Below, piece by piece: positions 41,295-48,831 of a stretch of 64,000 bases of DNA. The stretch comes from CAIQJJ01 sp049325275 (GTDB taxonomy: Bacteria; Chloroflexota; Anaerolineae; Anaerolineales; UBA4823), in NCBI GenBank assembly GCA_049325275.1, contig JBMOLU010000039.1:5299-69298 (forward strand), written 5' to 3'. Position numbers and translations under genes: made by a program. Below the pieces are notes generated by a model. That model saw only the letters and a program-made list of their open reading frames with translations. It searched no databases and had not been told where the DNA came from. Position 1 is the first letter of the stretch. Every line of letters starts with the position of its first letter.

Positions 41295-42155
41295 ATGACT
41301 TACCCCACACAAGCGATGGTACAAACTGAAACGATGCACTTCACCACGCACCCGTTGCGCGGCCGGCAAATCCTTCAAGAGAAAGCGCACGATCATTTGA
41401 CGCCCGAACAACGCCAACAGGTGAAAGATGAAGGCGCAGTGATCCAACCGGAAGCGGTCGAAATCCCGCGTGCCATACGCATCGATCTGCACTGCCATAG
41501 CGTGGCTTCACACGACAGCGTCACCGCGCTGGATGCGATTCCCGAGCGCTGCGCGGAACGTAATATTCAAGTCCTGGCGCTCACCGATCACGACGCCATC
41601 TGGGGTGCGCAGGCGCTGCAGCAGATCGTCCCCCATTCCAAGAACCCGAGCCTGACGGTGATCGTCGGTGAGGAAATCAGCACCAGTGCCGGCGAGTTGA
41701 TCGGCCTGTTCTTGAAAGAAAAGGTGGCGCCCGGCCGCAGCCCGCGAGAAACGATTCAGGCTATCAAAAGCCAGGGTGGGCTGGTGTTGTTGCCGCATGG
41801 TTTCGATCCGTTGCGCGTGGCCCTGGATGCAGAGATACGCGAGGAAATTTCTCAGTCGATCGATATCGTCGAGACGTTCAATGCCCGCGTCGCCCGGCGT
41901 CATTGGAATCGCCTGGCGGATGAATGGTCGGAAAAGCACGGCATGTTGAAAAGTGCCGGTTCGGACGCACACTTGCTTTCGGAAATCGGCTCTGCGTGGG
42001 TCGAAGTGCCCGCACGCCCCGTGCAAACGCCCGAAGATTTACGTCTTGCCCTGCAAGATGGCGTTCCCATGGGCACCTGGCGGCATCCGCTGTTTTCTTA
42101 TTTCTACAGCTACCTGGAACGCTTCTATCTCAAGTTGAAGACCGTTTTTTCCTGA
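41295..42155 (+). CDS. PHP-domain phosphoesterase
   Basis: ATG 41295 follows AGGAGA. The 286-residue protein has the metal-binding PHP motifs: IDLHCHSVASHDS, LALTDHDAIWG, VGEEIST, LLPHGFDP and AGSDAH. The N-terminal 70 residues are polar and unassigned. PHP proteins of this type hydrolyse phosphoesters such as histidinol phosphate, or act on nucleic acid; the substrate is not evident. The MITE copy upstream probably replaced part of the leader. Confidence 0.87.
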   Translation: MTYPTQAMVQTETMHFTTHPLRGRQILQEKAHDHLTPEQRQQVKDEGAVIQPEAVEIPRAIRIDLHCHSVASHDSVTALDAIPERCAERNIQVLALTDHDAIWGAQALQQIVPHSKNPSLTVIVGEEISTSAGELIGLFLKEKVAPGRSPRETIQAIKSQGGLVLLPHGFDPLRVALDAEIREEISQSIDIVETFNARVARRHWNRLADEWSEKHGMLKSAGSDAHLLSEIGSAWVEVPARPVQTPEDLRLALQDGVPMGTWRHPLFSYFYSYLERFYLKLKTVFS

Positions 42156-42188
42156 GCCGACGTTTCGCCGTACCCCCTTGGAGGAAAA

Positions 42189-42677
42189 ATGTATACCACA
42201 ATGACCGTCGAGCAAATTCTTGAGCACAAAGGAAGCAATGTCTGGTCGCTCGGTCCCTCAGCTTCCGTTTTCGACGCACTGCGTTTTATGGCCGAAAAGA
42301 ACGTCGGCGCCGTGTTGGTTCTGAAAGATGAAAAGCCTGTTGGGATCTTCTCCGAGCGCGACTGTTTGCGCCGGGTGATCTTGGAAGGCAGGGACGAACA
42401 CAGGACGAAACTTTCCGATGTCATGACGCCCAAGGTGATCGGTGTCAGGCTCGATGACAAGATAGAAATTTGCCTGGCCCTGATGATGGAGAATGCAATC
42501 CGTCACCTGCCCGTGCTTGATGGAGAGGGCCGTGTCGTCGGTTTTGTGTCCATCGGCGATGTCGCCAAAGAGTTGGCTGCAGAACAGAAGTTCCTTATCG
42601 ATCAGTTGGTAAGCTACATCAGCGGTGAGCGCAAGAAACCCTCGCTTCCTGAGGCTTCTAACGTGTCGTTCCCATAA
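42189..42677 (+). CDS. Tandem CBS-domain protein
   Basis: The 162-residue protein consists of two CBS domains: VWSLGPSASVFDALRFMAEKNVGAVLVLKDEKPVGIFSERDCLR (about 15-70) and SDVMTPKVIGVRLDDKIEICLALMMENAIRHLPVLDGEGRVVGFVSIGDV (about 78-135). Such stand-alone pairs bind adenine nucleotides and act as energy sensors or regulators. TTGGAGGAAAA precedes the ATG. Confidence 0.93.
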   Translation: MYTTMTVEQILEHKGSNVWSLGPSASVFDALRFMAEKNVGAVLVLKDEKPVGIFSERDCLRRVILEGRDEHRTKLSDVMTPKVIGVRLDDKIEICLALMMENAIRHLPVLDGEGRVVGFVSIGDVAKELAAEQKFLIDQLVSYISGERKKPSLPEASNVSFP

Positions 42678-42716
42678 CGCCCCGCCGGGCGCCTTTCCTG
42701 TATCAAGGAGGTTGCC

Positions 42717-43139
42717 TTGTCTGAGAAAGTAATTGTCCGCCAAAACAAGAATTTCGAAATCGGCTTTTGGGTCGCCGACCCTGAACAGACCAAGTCTGAA
42801 CACTATTCGCTCGTACGCGGTTTCCATGAGGTGACCCCGTATGCGATGCTGCTCATCAGCCTGGCTGCTTGCACGGCACAGGTTGTTTTGGTATATGCGC
42901 GCAATCACGGCATCGGCCTGGAAGAGGTCGAGTTCCGCCTGGCGTACGACCGTGTCTACCGTGAAGACTGCGAAAACTGCGAACAAATCGAGCGTTATGA
43001 GGAACAGATCTACGAGCAGATTGAGTTTTTCGGCGATTTGCAAGCTGCCGAAAAAGACAAGCTCTTTCACATCGCCCACCAGTGCCCGATTGAAAAGATG
43101 CTCAAACAAGGGATACGTGTGCATTCCGAAAGAATATAA
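42717..43139 (+). CDS. OsmC-like protein
   Basis: The TTG start at 42717 is chosen because AAGGAGG lies at 42705-42711. The 140-residue protein has the OsmC pattern: a Cys in LISLAACTAQVVLVYARNHGI and a second Cys in LFHIAHQCPIEKMLKQGI. OsmC-like proteins reduce organic hydroperoxides with two Cys. The charged insertion CENCEQIERYEEQIYEQIEF with two extra Cys is unusual for the family. Confidence 0.78.
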   Translation: MSEKVIVRQNKNFEIGFWVADPEQTKSEHYSLVRGFHEVTPYAMLLISLAACTAQVVLVYARNHGIGLEEVEFRLAYDRVYREDCENCEQIERYEEQIYEQIEFFGDLQAAEKDKLFHIAHQCPIEKMLKQGIRVHSERI

Positions 43140-43151
43140 AGGAGCGATTCG

Positions 43152-43505
43152 ATGGAAAAACTAGCTGCAATGCGTTGTGTTGCCTGCCGCGGTGATGAGC
43201 CGGCGTTGACGGAAGCGCAAATTGCCGAACTGCTTCCACAGGTTGCCCAGTGGGATGTTGTGGAAAAAAACGGGATCAAGCGCCTGGAACGCGCCTTTGA
43301 ATTCCGCAACTTTTCACAGGCCATGGCGTTCACCAACCAGATCAGCGATCTGGCAGAGTCCGAAGATCACCATCCGATGATTGTGACCGAATGGGGCGAG
43401 GTCAAGGTGAATTGGTGGACGCACAAAATCGGCGGCTTGCACCGCAACGACTTTATCATGGCCGCCAAAACGGACGACCTGTATGCCAACTTGCCCAAGG
43501 ACTAG
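43152..43505 (+). CDS. phhB: Pterin-4a-carbinolamine dehydratase
   Basis: The 117-residue protein shows the DCoH signature: LTEAQIAELLPQVAQWDVVEKNGIKRLERAFEFRNFSQAMAFTNQISDLAESEDHHPMIVTEWGEVKVNWWTHKIGGLHRNDFIMAAKTD, with the catalytic EDHHP and WTH. It dehydrates 4a-hydroxytetrahydropterin. No aromatic amino acid hydroxylase is in the window, so its role may be moonlighting or in molybdopterin chemistry. It overlaps the convergent membrane gene by 4 bases. Confidence 0.92.
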   Translation: MEKLAAMRCVACRGDEPALTEAQIAELLPQVAQWDVVEKNGIKRLERAFEFRNFSQAMAFTNQISDLAESEDHHPMIVTEWGEVKVNWWTHKIGGLHRNDFIMAAKTDDLYANLPKD

Positions 43506-43954
43506 TGGTTTGCCTGGCCGAACATCGTCAGGAGCGTGACCATCAATGTGATCGCGCTTGAAACAAGGACGGGCAGCCAGTGTTGGCGCATTTGCTTGCG
43601 TACCAGCCACAGCGGGAAGTAAATCAGCGGCGTATAAACGGCGACTGCCAATGGAATTCCCGCCAGCAGCGCCGGAAAGGTCGTGACCAGCGGGTTGCGG
43701 GTGAAGAGCACTTCGACGACGAAGATGGTTGCCAGGGTGGCGAGGAACAGACGCCTTCCCCCCCAGCGCATTTTGAAGATCAAAAAGCTGAAGACAAGCG
43801 GCGATCCAAGGTAGAAGAACAGCAGCGCCGCGCCGTACTTCTCAAAGTAGGCCACCCGGAATCCGCCCGCGGTTCCAAAATCGACGAACACCCACAGCAG
43901 GAAACTGAGCAGAAAGTATTGACGGGCTTTTGCAGATTCGGATGGTTCGTTCAA
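43502..43954 (-). CDS. Small integral membrane protein, unknown
   Basis: The start is TTG 43954, preceded six bases upstream by GAGGAG; this gives 150 residues. Four to five hydrophobic helices are visible (YFLLSFLLWVFVDFGTAGGF, AALLFFYLGSPLVFSFLIF, LFLATLATIFVVEVLF, LLAGIPLAVAVYTPLIYFPLWLV, VLVSSAITLMVTLLTMFG). No family was recognised. Confidence 0.65.
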   Translation of the reverse strand: MNEPSESAKARQYFLLSFLLWVFVDFGTAGGFRVAYFEKYGAALLFFYLGSPLVFSFLIFKMRWGGRRLFLATLATIFVVEVLFTRNPLVTTFPALLAGIPLAVAVYTPLIYFPLWLVRKQMRQHWLPVLVSSAITLMVTLLTMFGQANH

Positions 43955-44001
43955 AAAACGCTCCTCTTTCAATCCGTGGTGTGAACGCATTTGCTTTGCG
44001 C

Positions 44002-45516
44002 TTAATAGTAAAATTCAAGCGCTTCCCAGATTTCCTGTAAGCTCACGAGTGGCCGCTTGCAAACATACACCGGCAGGCCTTTTTCGTAGGCAATGCTTCC
44101 TGGCTGTCCCGTAACCGTACCCGCCAGGGTTACTTCTTCACAAATCTTTCCGAGGGGGATGGTCCCCTGGGCCGTTTCTTGCACGGAAAAACGCTTTCCA
44201 AAAGCGATGATGGCATCGTGGCGTTGCTGTCCTGGCCCCCACACCTGATAGGTCAGGTGGTTGCTTACGGCTTTTGGTAAGCCATAGGCCTCGCCGAAGA
44301 AGTCGATCGCTGCGGCTTCCCCGTAGTAACTCGTATAAATGGCGCAATGCCCGAGCGTACATTCTGGCAGGCTGTGATAGATTGCGGCCACCTGTTCGGT
44401 CATCTCCGGCCAACCGATCCGCAGCGCAACGTGATCGGGCTGTGTCTGATCCGCCTGCGTAGGCGCCGCACCGGGTAAAGTTTCGGGGATGAAAAAGAGG
44501 CCGCTTGCACACAGGGCAACCACGTATCCCCATGCGAGTGCCTGTGCGAGTGCCTGCCGCCTGGCAGTGGCGAACGTACTTTCCAACTGTACTGCCCCGG
44601 CCGCAAGCAAGGGGACGCAGGCCGAGACCAGCATCCGGTATTCTGTGCGCATGACCATCGTGTAGAGCACCAAAAGGATGATGTACATCCATCCCAAGAA
44701 GCGATACCTTCTCCCGGTAGGGTGGCAGCAAAGGAAAAACAAGCCTGAAAGCCAGATGGGGAGCGTCAGCGGATGCAGCGCAAGCACAAGCCCGGTAAAA
44801 AACTGAAAAATGCCGGGATGCGGCCGGAATTGGGCGTAATGTTGCCAGTAGGTCAGCAAAGGCCAGCCATGGTTGTACTGCCAGAGCGCAAAAGGCAGGC
44901 AAACCAACGTGGCAACACCCGCAGCAGCCCACGGCCAGCGGGTCACCAGGCTTTTCCGTTGCGGTGTCGGGAGCCATGCAAGCCCTAGGGCAGCGCAGGT
45001 CATCAGCATGGTCAGCTTGGTCATCATACCCACCCCCGCAACAATGCCGAAAACGATCCATCGTTGCGGAGTCGCTGCTTTGGCGACGCGCAGGCTGACG
45101 TAGATCAGGATGACGGTGGCAAGTTGATCGAATGCGTCATAGGCAAACCACGAATTGAGCACCAGCCAGATCGGCGCAAAGATCACGGCAACGGCCGTCA
45201 GGTACTGTGCAAACCGGCCCCCGCCCATTTCGCGGGCCAGCAAACCGGCAAAAAAGACCATGACAGCCCCAGCAAGCGCCGGAAAAAGGTGCATGGCGAA
45301 AAGCGACGTGCCCAAGGCATGATTGGAAACGGCCATCAACAGCGGTACCACGGGTGGGACATCTACGTAGCCAAAATCCAGGTGCCTGACCAGCGCCAGG
45401 TAGTAGAGCTCGTCGACAAAATAACCATATCCGGCGCTGTTGGCGAGTTGGATGGCCAGTTTTAGCACGGCCAGGAAAACCAATCCTGTGTTTTCTGTGA
45501 AAAAGCGGTTTTTCAT
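44002..45516 (-). CDS. GT39/ArnT-like membrane glycosyltransferase
   Basis: The 504-residue protein has about 10-12 helices. The N-terminal luminal loop reads YFVDELYYLALVRHLDFGYVDVPPVVPLLMA, with the acidic residue after the first helix typical of PMT_2/ArnT (GT39/GT83) enzymes using polyprenyl-phosphate sugars. The C-terminal soluble domain is variable. It likely adds a sugar to envelope lipid or protein on the outer face of the membrane. It starts 13 bases after the stop of the peptidase-MA gene. Confidence 0.85.
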   Translation of the reverse strand: MKNRFFTENTGLVFLAVLKLAIQLANSAGYGYFVDELYYLALVRHLDFGYVDVPPVVPLLMAVSNHALGTSLFAMHLFPALAGAVMVFFAGLLAREMGGGRFAQYLTAVAVIFAPIWLVLNSWFAYDAFDQLATVILIYVSLRVAKAATPQRWIVFGIVAGVGMMTKLTMLMTCAALGLAWLPTPQRKSLVTRWPWAAAGVATLVCLPFALWQYNHGWPLLTYWQHYAQFRPHPGIFQFFTGLVLALHPLTLPIWLSGLFFLCCHPTGRRYRFLGWMYIILLVLYTMVMRTEYRMLVSACVPLLAAGAVQLESTFATARRQALAQALAWGYVVALCASGLFFIPETLPGAAPTQADQTQPDHVALRIGWPEMTEQVAAIYHSLPECTLGHCAIYTSYYGEAAAIDFFGEAYGLPKAVSNHLTYQVWGPGQQRHDAIIAFGKRFSVQETAQGTIPLGKICEEVTLAGTVTGQPGSIAYEKGLPVYVCKRPLVSLQEIWEALEFYY

Positions 45517-45545
45517 GGCGTACCCGCCTTCATGGCGTACCCGCC
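45512..45545. repeat. 17-bp perfect tandem duplication at a stop/start junction
   Basis: TTCATGGCGTACCCGCC occurs twice back to back. On the minus strand the copies contain the TGA of the peptidase-MA gene and the ATG of the GT39-like gene, so the duplication has separated two genes that would otherwise overlap by ATGA. Confidence 0.9.
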
Positions 45546-47242
45546 ATCACCCACTCAAGCCACACCTGTTCGAATGCTGCCAGATCGATCCCCACGATCG
45601 TCTCGAAGGCGGTTTCGAAATCTGAACCGTGCGCCAGCGATTCGAGCAGGGAAGAAATCTTGTCTGTGCCGTACCTTTCGGCAAGACATGCGCTGGCAGA
45701 AGCTGCTGCAGCATAATCGTATTCGCCTACCGGCGCCTGGCCGGTGAAGGCTGCGTTCAAGTCATTCAATGTCGGTAGCTTGCCCTGTTCGATGTCCTGG
45801 CGCAGTACGCTGGCGGCGTTGTTTTGCCCGGCCAGATACGCTGCCAGGCCTTCGTTCAGCCAGCCAGGTACTTGCAGAAAACCGGGATAGCCCACTTTCT
45901 GGACGAGCAGCAGGTGGGTCAGTTCGTGCGGCACCAGCTCGAAGATCGTGGCATAACTGCGTCGGTTGAACCAGGGCGAGAAGCGCCTGGGTGTCAACAC
46001 GATCAGCGCGTCGGGCGTGGCCGTGCCGACCACCCACCCGGGGCGCGGCTGCCCGACCTGCTGTTCCAATTCGACGTGGGTAGCGACGATGGTGATGGCA
46101 ATTCTTCCGGTGGGGCGGAAGCCCAGCACGGCCGCCAGGGACTCGAACCGGCTTTCGGCTGCCTGTTGCACGTCGGCAACGACGGCCTGGTCGCTTGCGT
46201 GATAGCGAATCCAGAAGTGGGGGCTGGTAAAAACCAGCCAGGGCGTTTCTTCGAGCGTGAGGGTTTCGATTTTATCCAGCTGCAGGCTTGCGCCGGCCGT
46301 TTCGGGGTATACGCTGAGCGTCAGGCGTGCTACCTGATCCCAGTCCAGGCGGCCGTTCTCGTCGATGGCTTGCAGGGATGTCACGAAGTTGGCAAAGGTT
46401 ACCGGTACGTTTTCTCCGGCCGCCAGGTCCGCCCAAGTGTTGTAGCGCCCGCCGCCCGTTTCTTCCACTTCCATCCGCAGCGAGGTTGCCACCCCGCTGG
46501 AAGCCGAGATGCGCAGGCCATTGGCTTGCCCAAGCGCTCCCGCCTGGAACTGCCAGGCGACCGAATAAGGCCGCACGGTCGATGCGGTGTCGATGAGTTT
46601 CAGTACACCGTCTGTCGTTTGTATTTGGACGGTCGGGTCGGCTGCTTGCCAGCCGCTGGTCGGCTGGCCGAAATCGATCAGCAGGGTGGATGCCAGGACG
46701 TTTGGCGCAAAAGAAGCGGCGTGGCCCGTGTATGGCCGGCTGGCCCACGCATATCCGGCCGCGCCCAAGGCCGCCAGAACGGCCAGCAAGGCTACCGATC
46801 CCAGCACGCGCTTAGGGCAGCCGCGCCACTGCCACCGGCGTGCAGCTTTCACGAGGGCCATTCCGCCGCGCAAGGCCAGGAAGACGATCCCCGGTGCAAG
46901 CGCAAAGGGCACCAGCTTACCCAGGTCGCTGCCTTGTCGTGCCGCCGTATACAGGCCCAGCGCTTGCAGGATAAAACGTGTGGCCAGCAGTGTCAGCACC
47001 ACGCTCAAACCTGAGAACGTACAGAAGATCAGGGAATATCCCGCCTGTACAAGCGAAGAAGCTTGCGGCATACGCAGGCGTAAAGCGCCCCACAGGCCCG
47101 GAAAGGCTATCGCCAGCAGGGTCAGCAAACCGGAGACACCGCTCAGGTCCCCTCGGGTGATGAACATCAAGCCGGCCAGCAGCAGGCACGCCGGCAGGCA
47201 GGCTTCGAAGACGGTGCGTAAAAGGGGGGCGCGAAAAAGCAT
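45530..47242 (-). CDS. Membrane-anchored peptidase-MA-like metallohydrolase
   Basis: The 570-residue protein has about five N-terminal helices (residues 5-185), then an extracytoplasmic beta-rich domain with a sugar-binding-like look (ASTLLIDFGQPTSGWQAADPTVQ). A C-terminal metallopeptidase domain follows, with HELTHLLLVQ (His439, Glu440, His443) and the third-ligand segment WLNEGLAAYLAG. This is the gluzincin pattern of the peptidase MA-like family. Its substrate is unknown, probably an extracytoplasmic protein. Confidence 0.82.
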   Translation of the reverse strand: MLFRAPLLRTVFEACLPACLLLAGLMFITRGDLSGVSGLLTLLAIAFPGLWGALRLRMPQASSLVQAGYSLIFCTFSGLSVVLTLLATRFILQALGLYTAARQGSDLGKLVPFALAPGIVFLALRGGMALVKAARRWQWRGCPKRVLGSVALLAVLAALGAAGYAWASRPYTGHAASFAPNVLASTLLIDFGQPTSGWQAADPTVQIQTTDGVLKLIDTASTVRPYSVAWQFQAGALGQANGLRISASSGVATSLRMEVEETGGGRYNTWADLAAGENVPVTFANFVTSLQAIDENGRLDWDQVARLTLSVYPETAGASLQLDKIETLTLEETPWLVFTSPHFWIRYHASDQAVVADVQQAAESRFESLAAVLGFRPTGRIAITIVATHVELEQQVGQPRPGWVVGTATPDALIVLTPRRFSPWFNRRSYATIFELVPHELTHLLLVQKVGYPGFLQVPGWLNEGLAAYLAGQNNAASVLRQDIEQGKLPTLNDLNAAFTGQAPVGEYDYAAAASASACLAERYGTDKISSLLESLAHGSDFETAFETIVGIDLAAFEQVWLEWVMAGTP

Positions 47243-47611
47243 CCTTCATTCTCCTCGTTTTCTGTATGATAGAGGCTGTCTGTCGTGGTAGGGTCTCGAA
47301 ATTGTCTCAAAATTGTCGTAAATACAACTTCTCAAGTTTGGAAAACAATCGGTGTAGCCTGCTTTGGTTTTCCACCAGGGCGCCAAGATGCAAGGCTGCT
47401 GCGATTCGGCAAGGTTACATATTGATTTTACGCGTGCGGTTGCTATAATCAAAGTACACGAAGCCTGACGGTCAGGTCGTGTGTTTTGATGGGGTCGAAC
47501 AGTATCGCTTTCTCCTGTATTGGTTGCAGAAAATCGGGGCCGGTTTATTGTTTTGTCAACTTCTTAGAAAGAAGGCGATGTGGTTTGCTTTGAGCAAAGG
47601 AACAAAGTGCC
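47243..47611. other. Divergent intergenic region with a plus-strand promoter
   Basis: This AT-richer 369-base gap separates the minus-strand peptidase-MA gene from the plus-strand WD40 gene. It contains AAATTGTC twice (GAAATTGTCTCAAAATTGTCG at about 47299-47319) and the promoter at 47422-47449. No credible gene lies here; a frame at 47479-47736 has no recognisable content. Confidence 0.5.
47422..47449 (+). promoter_or_regulatory. Predicted sigma-70-type promoter of the WD40 gene
   Basis: TTGATT (47422-47427), 16-base spacer, TATAAT (47444-47449) with an extended TG motif (TTGCTATAAT). It lies about 160 bases upstream of the WD40 lipoprotein start. Confidence 0.65.
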
Positions 47612-48649
47612 ATGCAAATCCGGTGTATCTATTTTGGATTGAGCAGCTTGCATCTATTATCCTCCACTCGGTCAGCACGTACATGCCGGGTTGGTCTGTC
47701 CCTCCTGGCTATCTGTCTTTTTCTGATAGCCTGTGAAGCCAATTCGGCTGCCCAGAAACAAATCCTGGCAGGCCATACGAGCGGTGTCTATGCCCTTGCA
47801 TGGTCGCTCGATGGTGCGCGGTTTGCTTCGGGGTCGGGGGACGGAACTGTTAAGGTATGGGATGGGGTAACGAAGCAGGCTGTTTATTCATTGGATGTTC
47901 GTGGGGGAGGAGGCAACGCACTATCTTAGGCGCCTCAGGAAGGCTTGTTGGCCTTGGGTGCCTTGGATGGTACGGTTACGGTATGGGACACGCAAACCGG
48001 ACAGGACGTAAGGTTGTTACCGGCTTTCCCTGGGCGCTCATCGGCAATGAGTGCAGGCGTTCTCAGTCTTGACTGGTCACCGGATAGTGCCCAACTCGTT
48101 TCTGTTTCGGGAATGGCGCTGGGAACGCAAGCAATCCAATGGGACGCAGAAACCGGCAGTGCGTTACGTCTGCTGGTAGAGAACGCGTCCTGCGCGGCGT
48201 GGTCTCCAGTAGGGGAGTTGCTTGCTGTTGGGTTGGATGATGGCAGCCTGGTTTTGTTGAACGCCCAATCAGGTGTAATGCAGGCCACACTGGATGGCCA
48301 TACGGAAGCGGTCAGCAGCTTGCGCTGGTCTCAGGATGGCGGTGCGCTTGCCTCCGGTTCGGCGGGTGGCACAGTCGTCCTTTGGGACCCCCAGGCGGTT
48401 GAAGCTTTGCACACCTGGAGGGGCCATCAGAGCCGCGTTTTGGCGCTTGCTTTTCACCCCACGCGCCGTGCCCTGCTCTCAGGTGCAGAGGATGGCACGC
48501 TGATCACTTGGGACGTCGACAGCGGTAAATTGTTGCAAACTCTCGAAGGTTACACCGGGTGGGCTCGTAGCATGGCGTTTCGTCCGGATGGAGAAACACT
48601 TGCGTCTGGGTCAGAGGATGGCACGGTCACTTTGTGGGATTTGCCTTGA
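47612..48649 (+). pseudogene. WD40-repeat lipoprotein gene interrupted by one in-frame TAG
   Basis: Two frames in the same phase are separated by TAG at 47927-47929. Before it are a lipoprotein signal (LSLLAICLFLIAC) and one and a half WD40 repeats (GHTSGVYALAWSLDGARFASGSGDGTVKVWD). After it the repeats continue: APQEGLLALGALDGTVTVWD and four to five more ending SGSEDGTVTLWDLP. The stop falls where WD repeats usually have Trp (NALS-W-AP), so TGG to TAG is the simplest cause. If intact, the protein would have about 345 residues and form a propeller outside the membrane. Confidence 0.85.
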
Positions 48650-48759
48650 ACTGCTCATGCGATTTGGCAGCTAACGGGATACTTTGGCGATACTGTACGA
48701 CCTCAATCCATTTTCCAAGAATGATGTGAAACATGTATGGAGGATCCAAGAAGAAAATG

Positions 48760-48793
48760 CCAGGGAACTGCCGGCGGTCCGGCAGTTCCCTGG
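48760..48793. terminator. Bidirectional intrinsic terminator between convergent genes
   Basis: A perfect 15-bp stem (CCAGGGAACTGCCGG, 48760-48774, with CCGGCAGTTCCCTGG, 48779-48793) and a 4-base loop. It is followed by TTTCTT on the plus strand and CATTTTCTTCTT on the minus strand. It lies between the WD40 gene and the convergent 1377-residue gene. Confidence 0.85.
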
Positions 48794-48831
48794 TTTCTTG
48801 ATAGGTGTATGGTGAAGCCGGTCTTCTTGGC

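Noticed and set aside
45824..47014. 396-codon plus-strand frame
   Set aside because: Antisense to the peptidase-MA gene; no motif and shadow-like composition.
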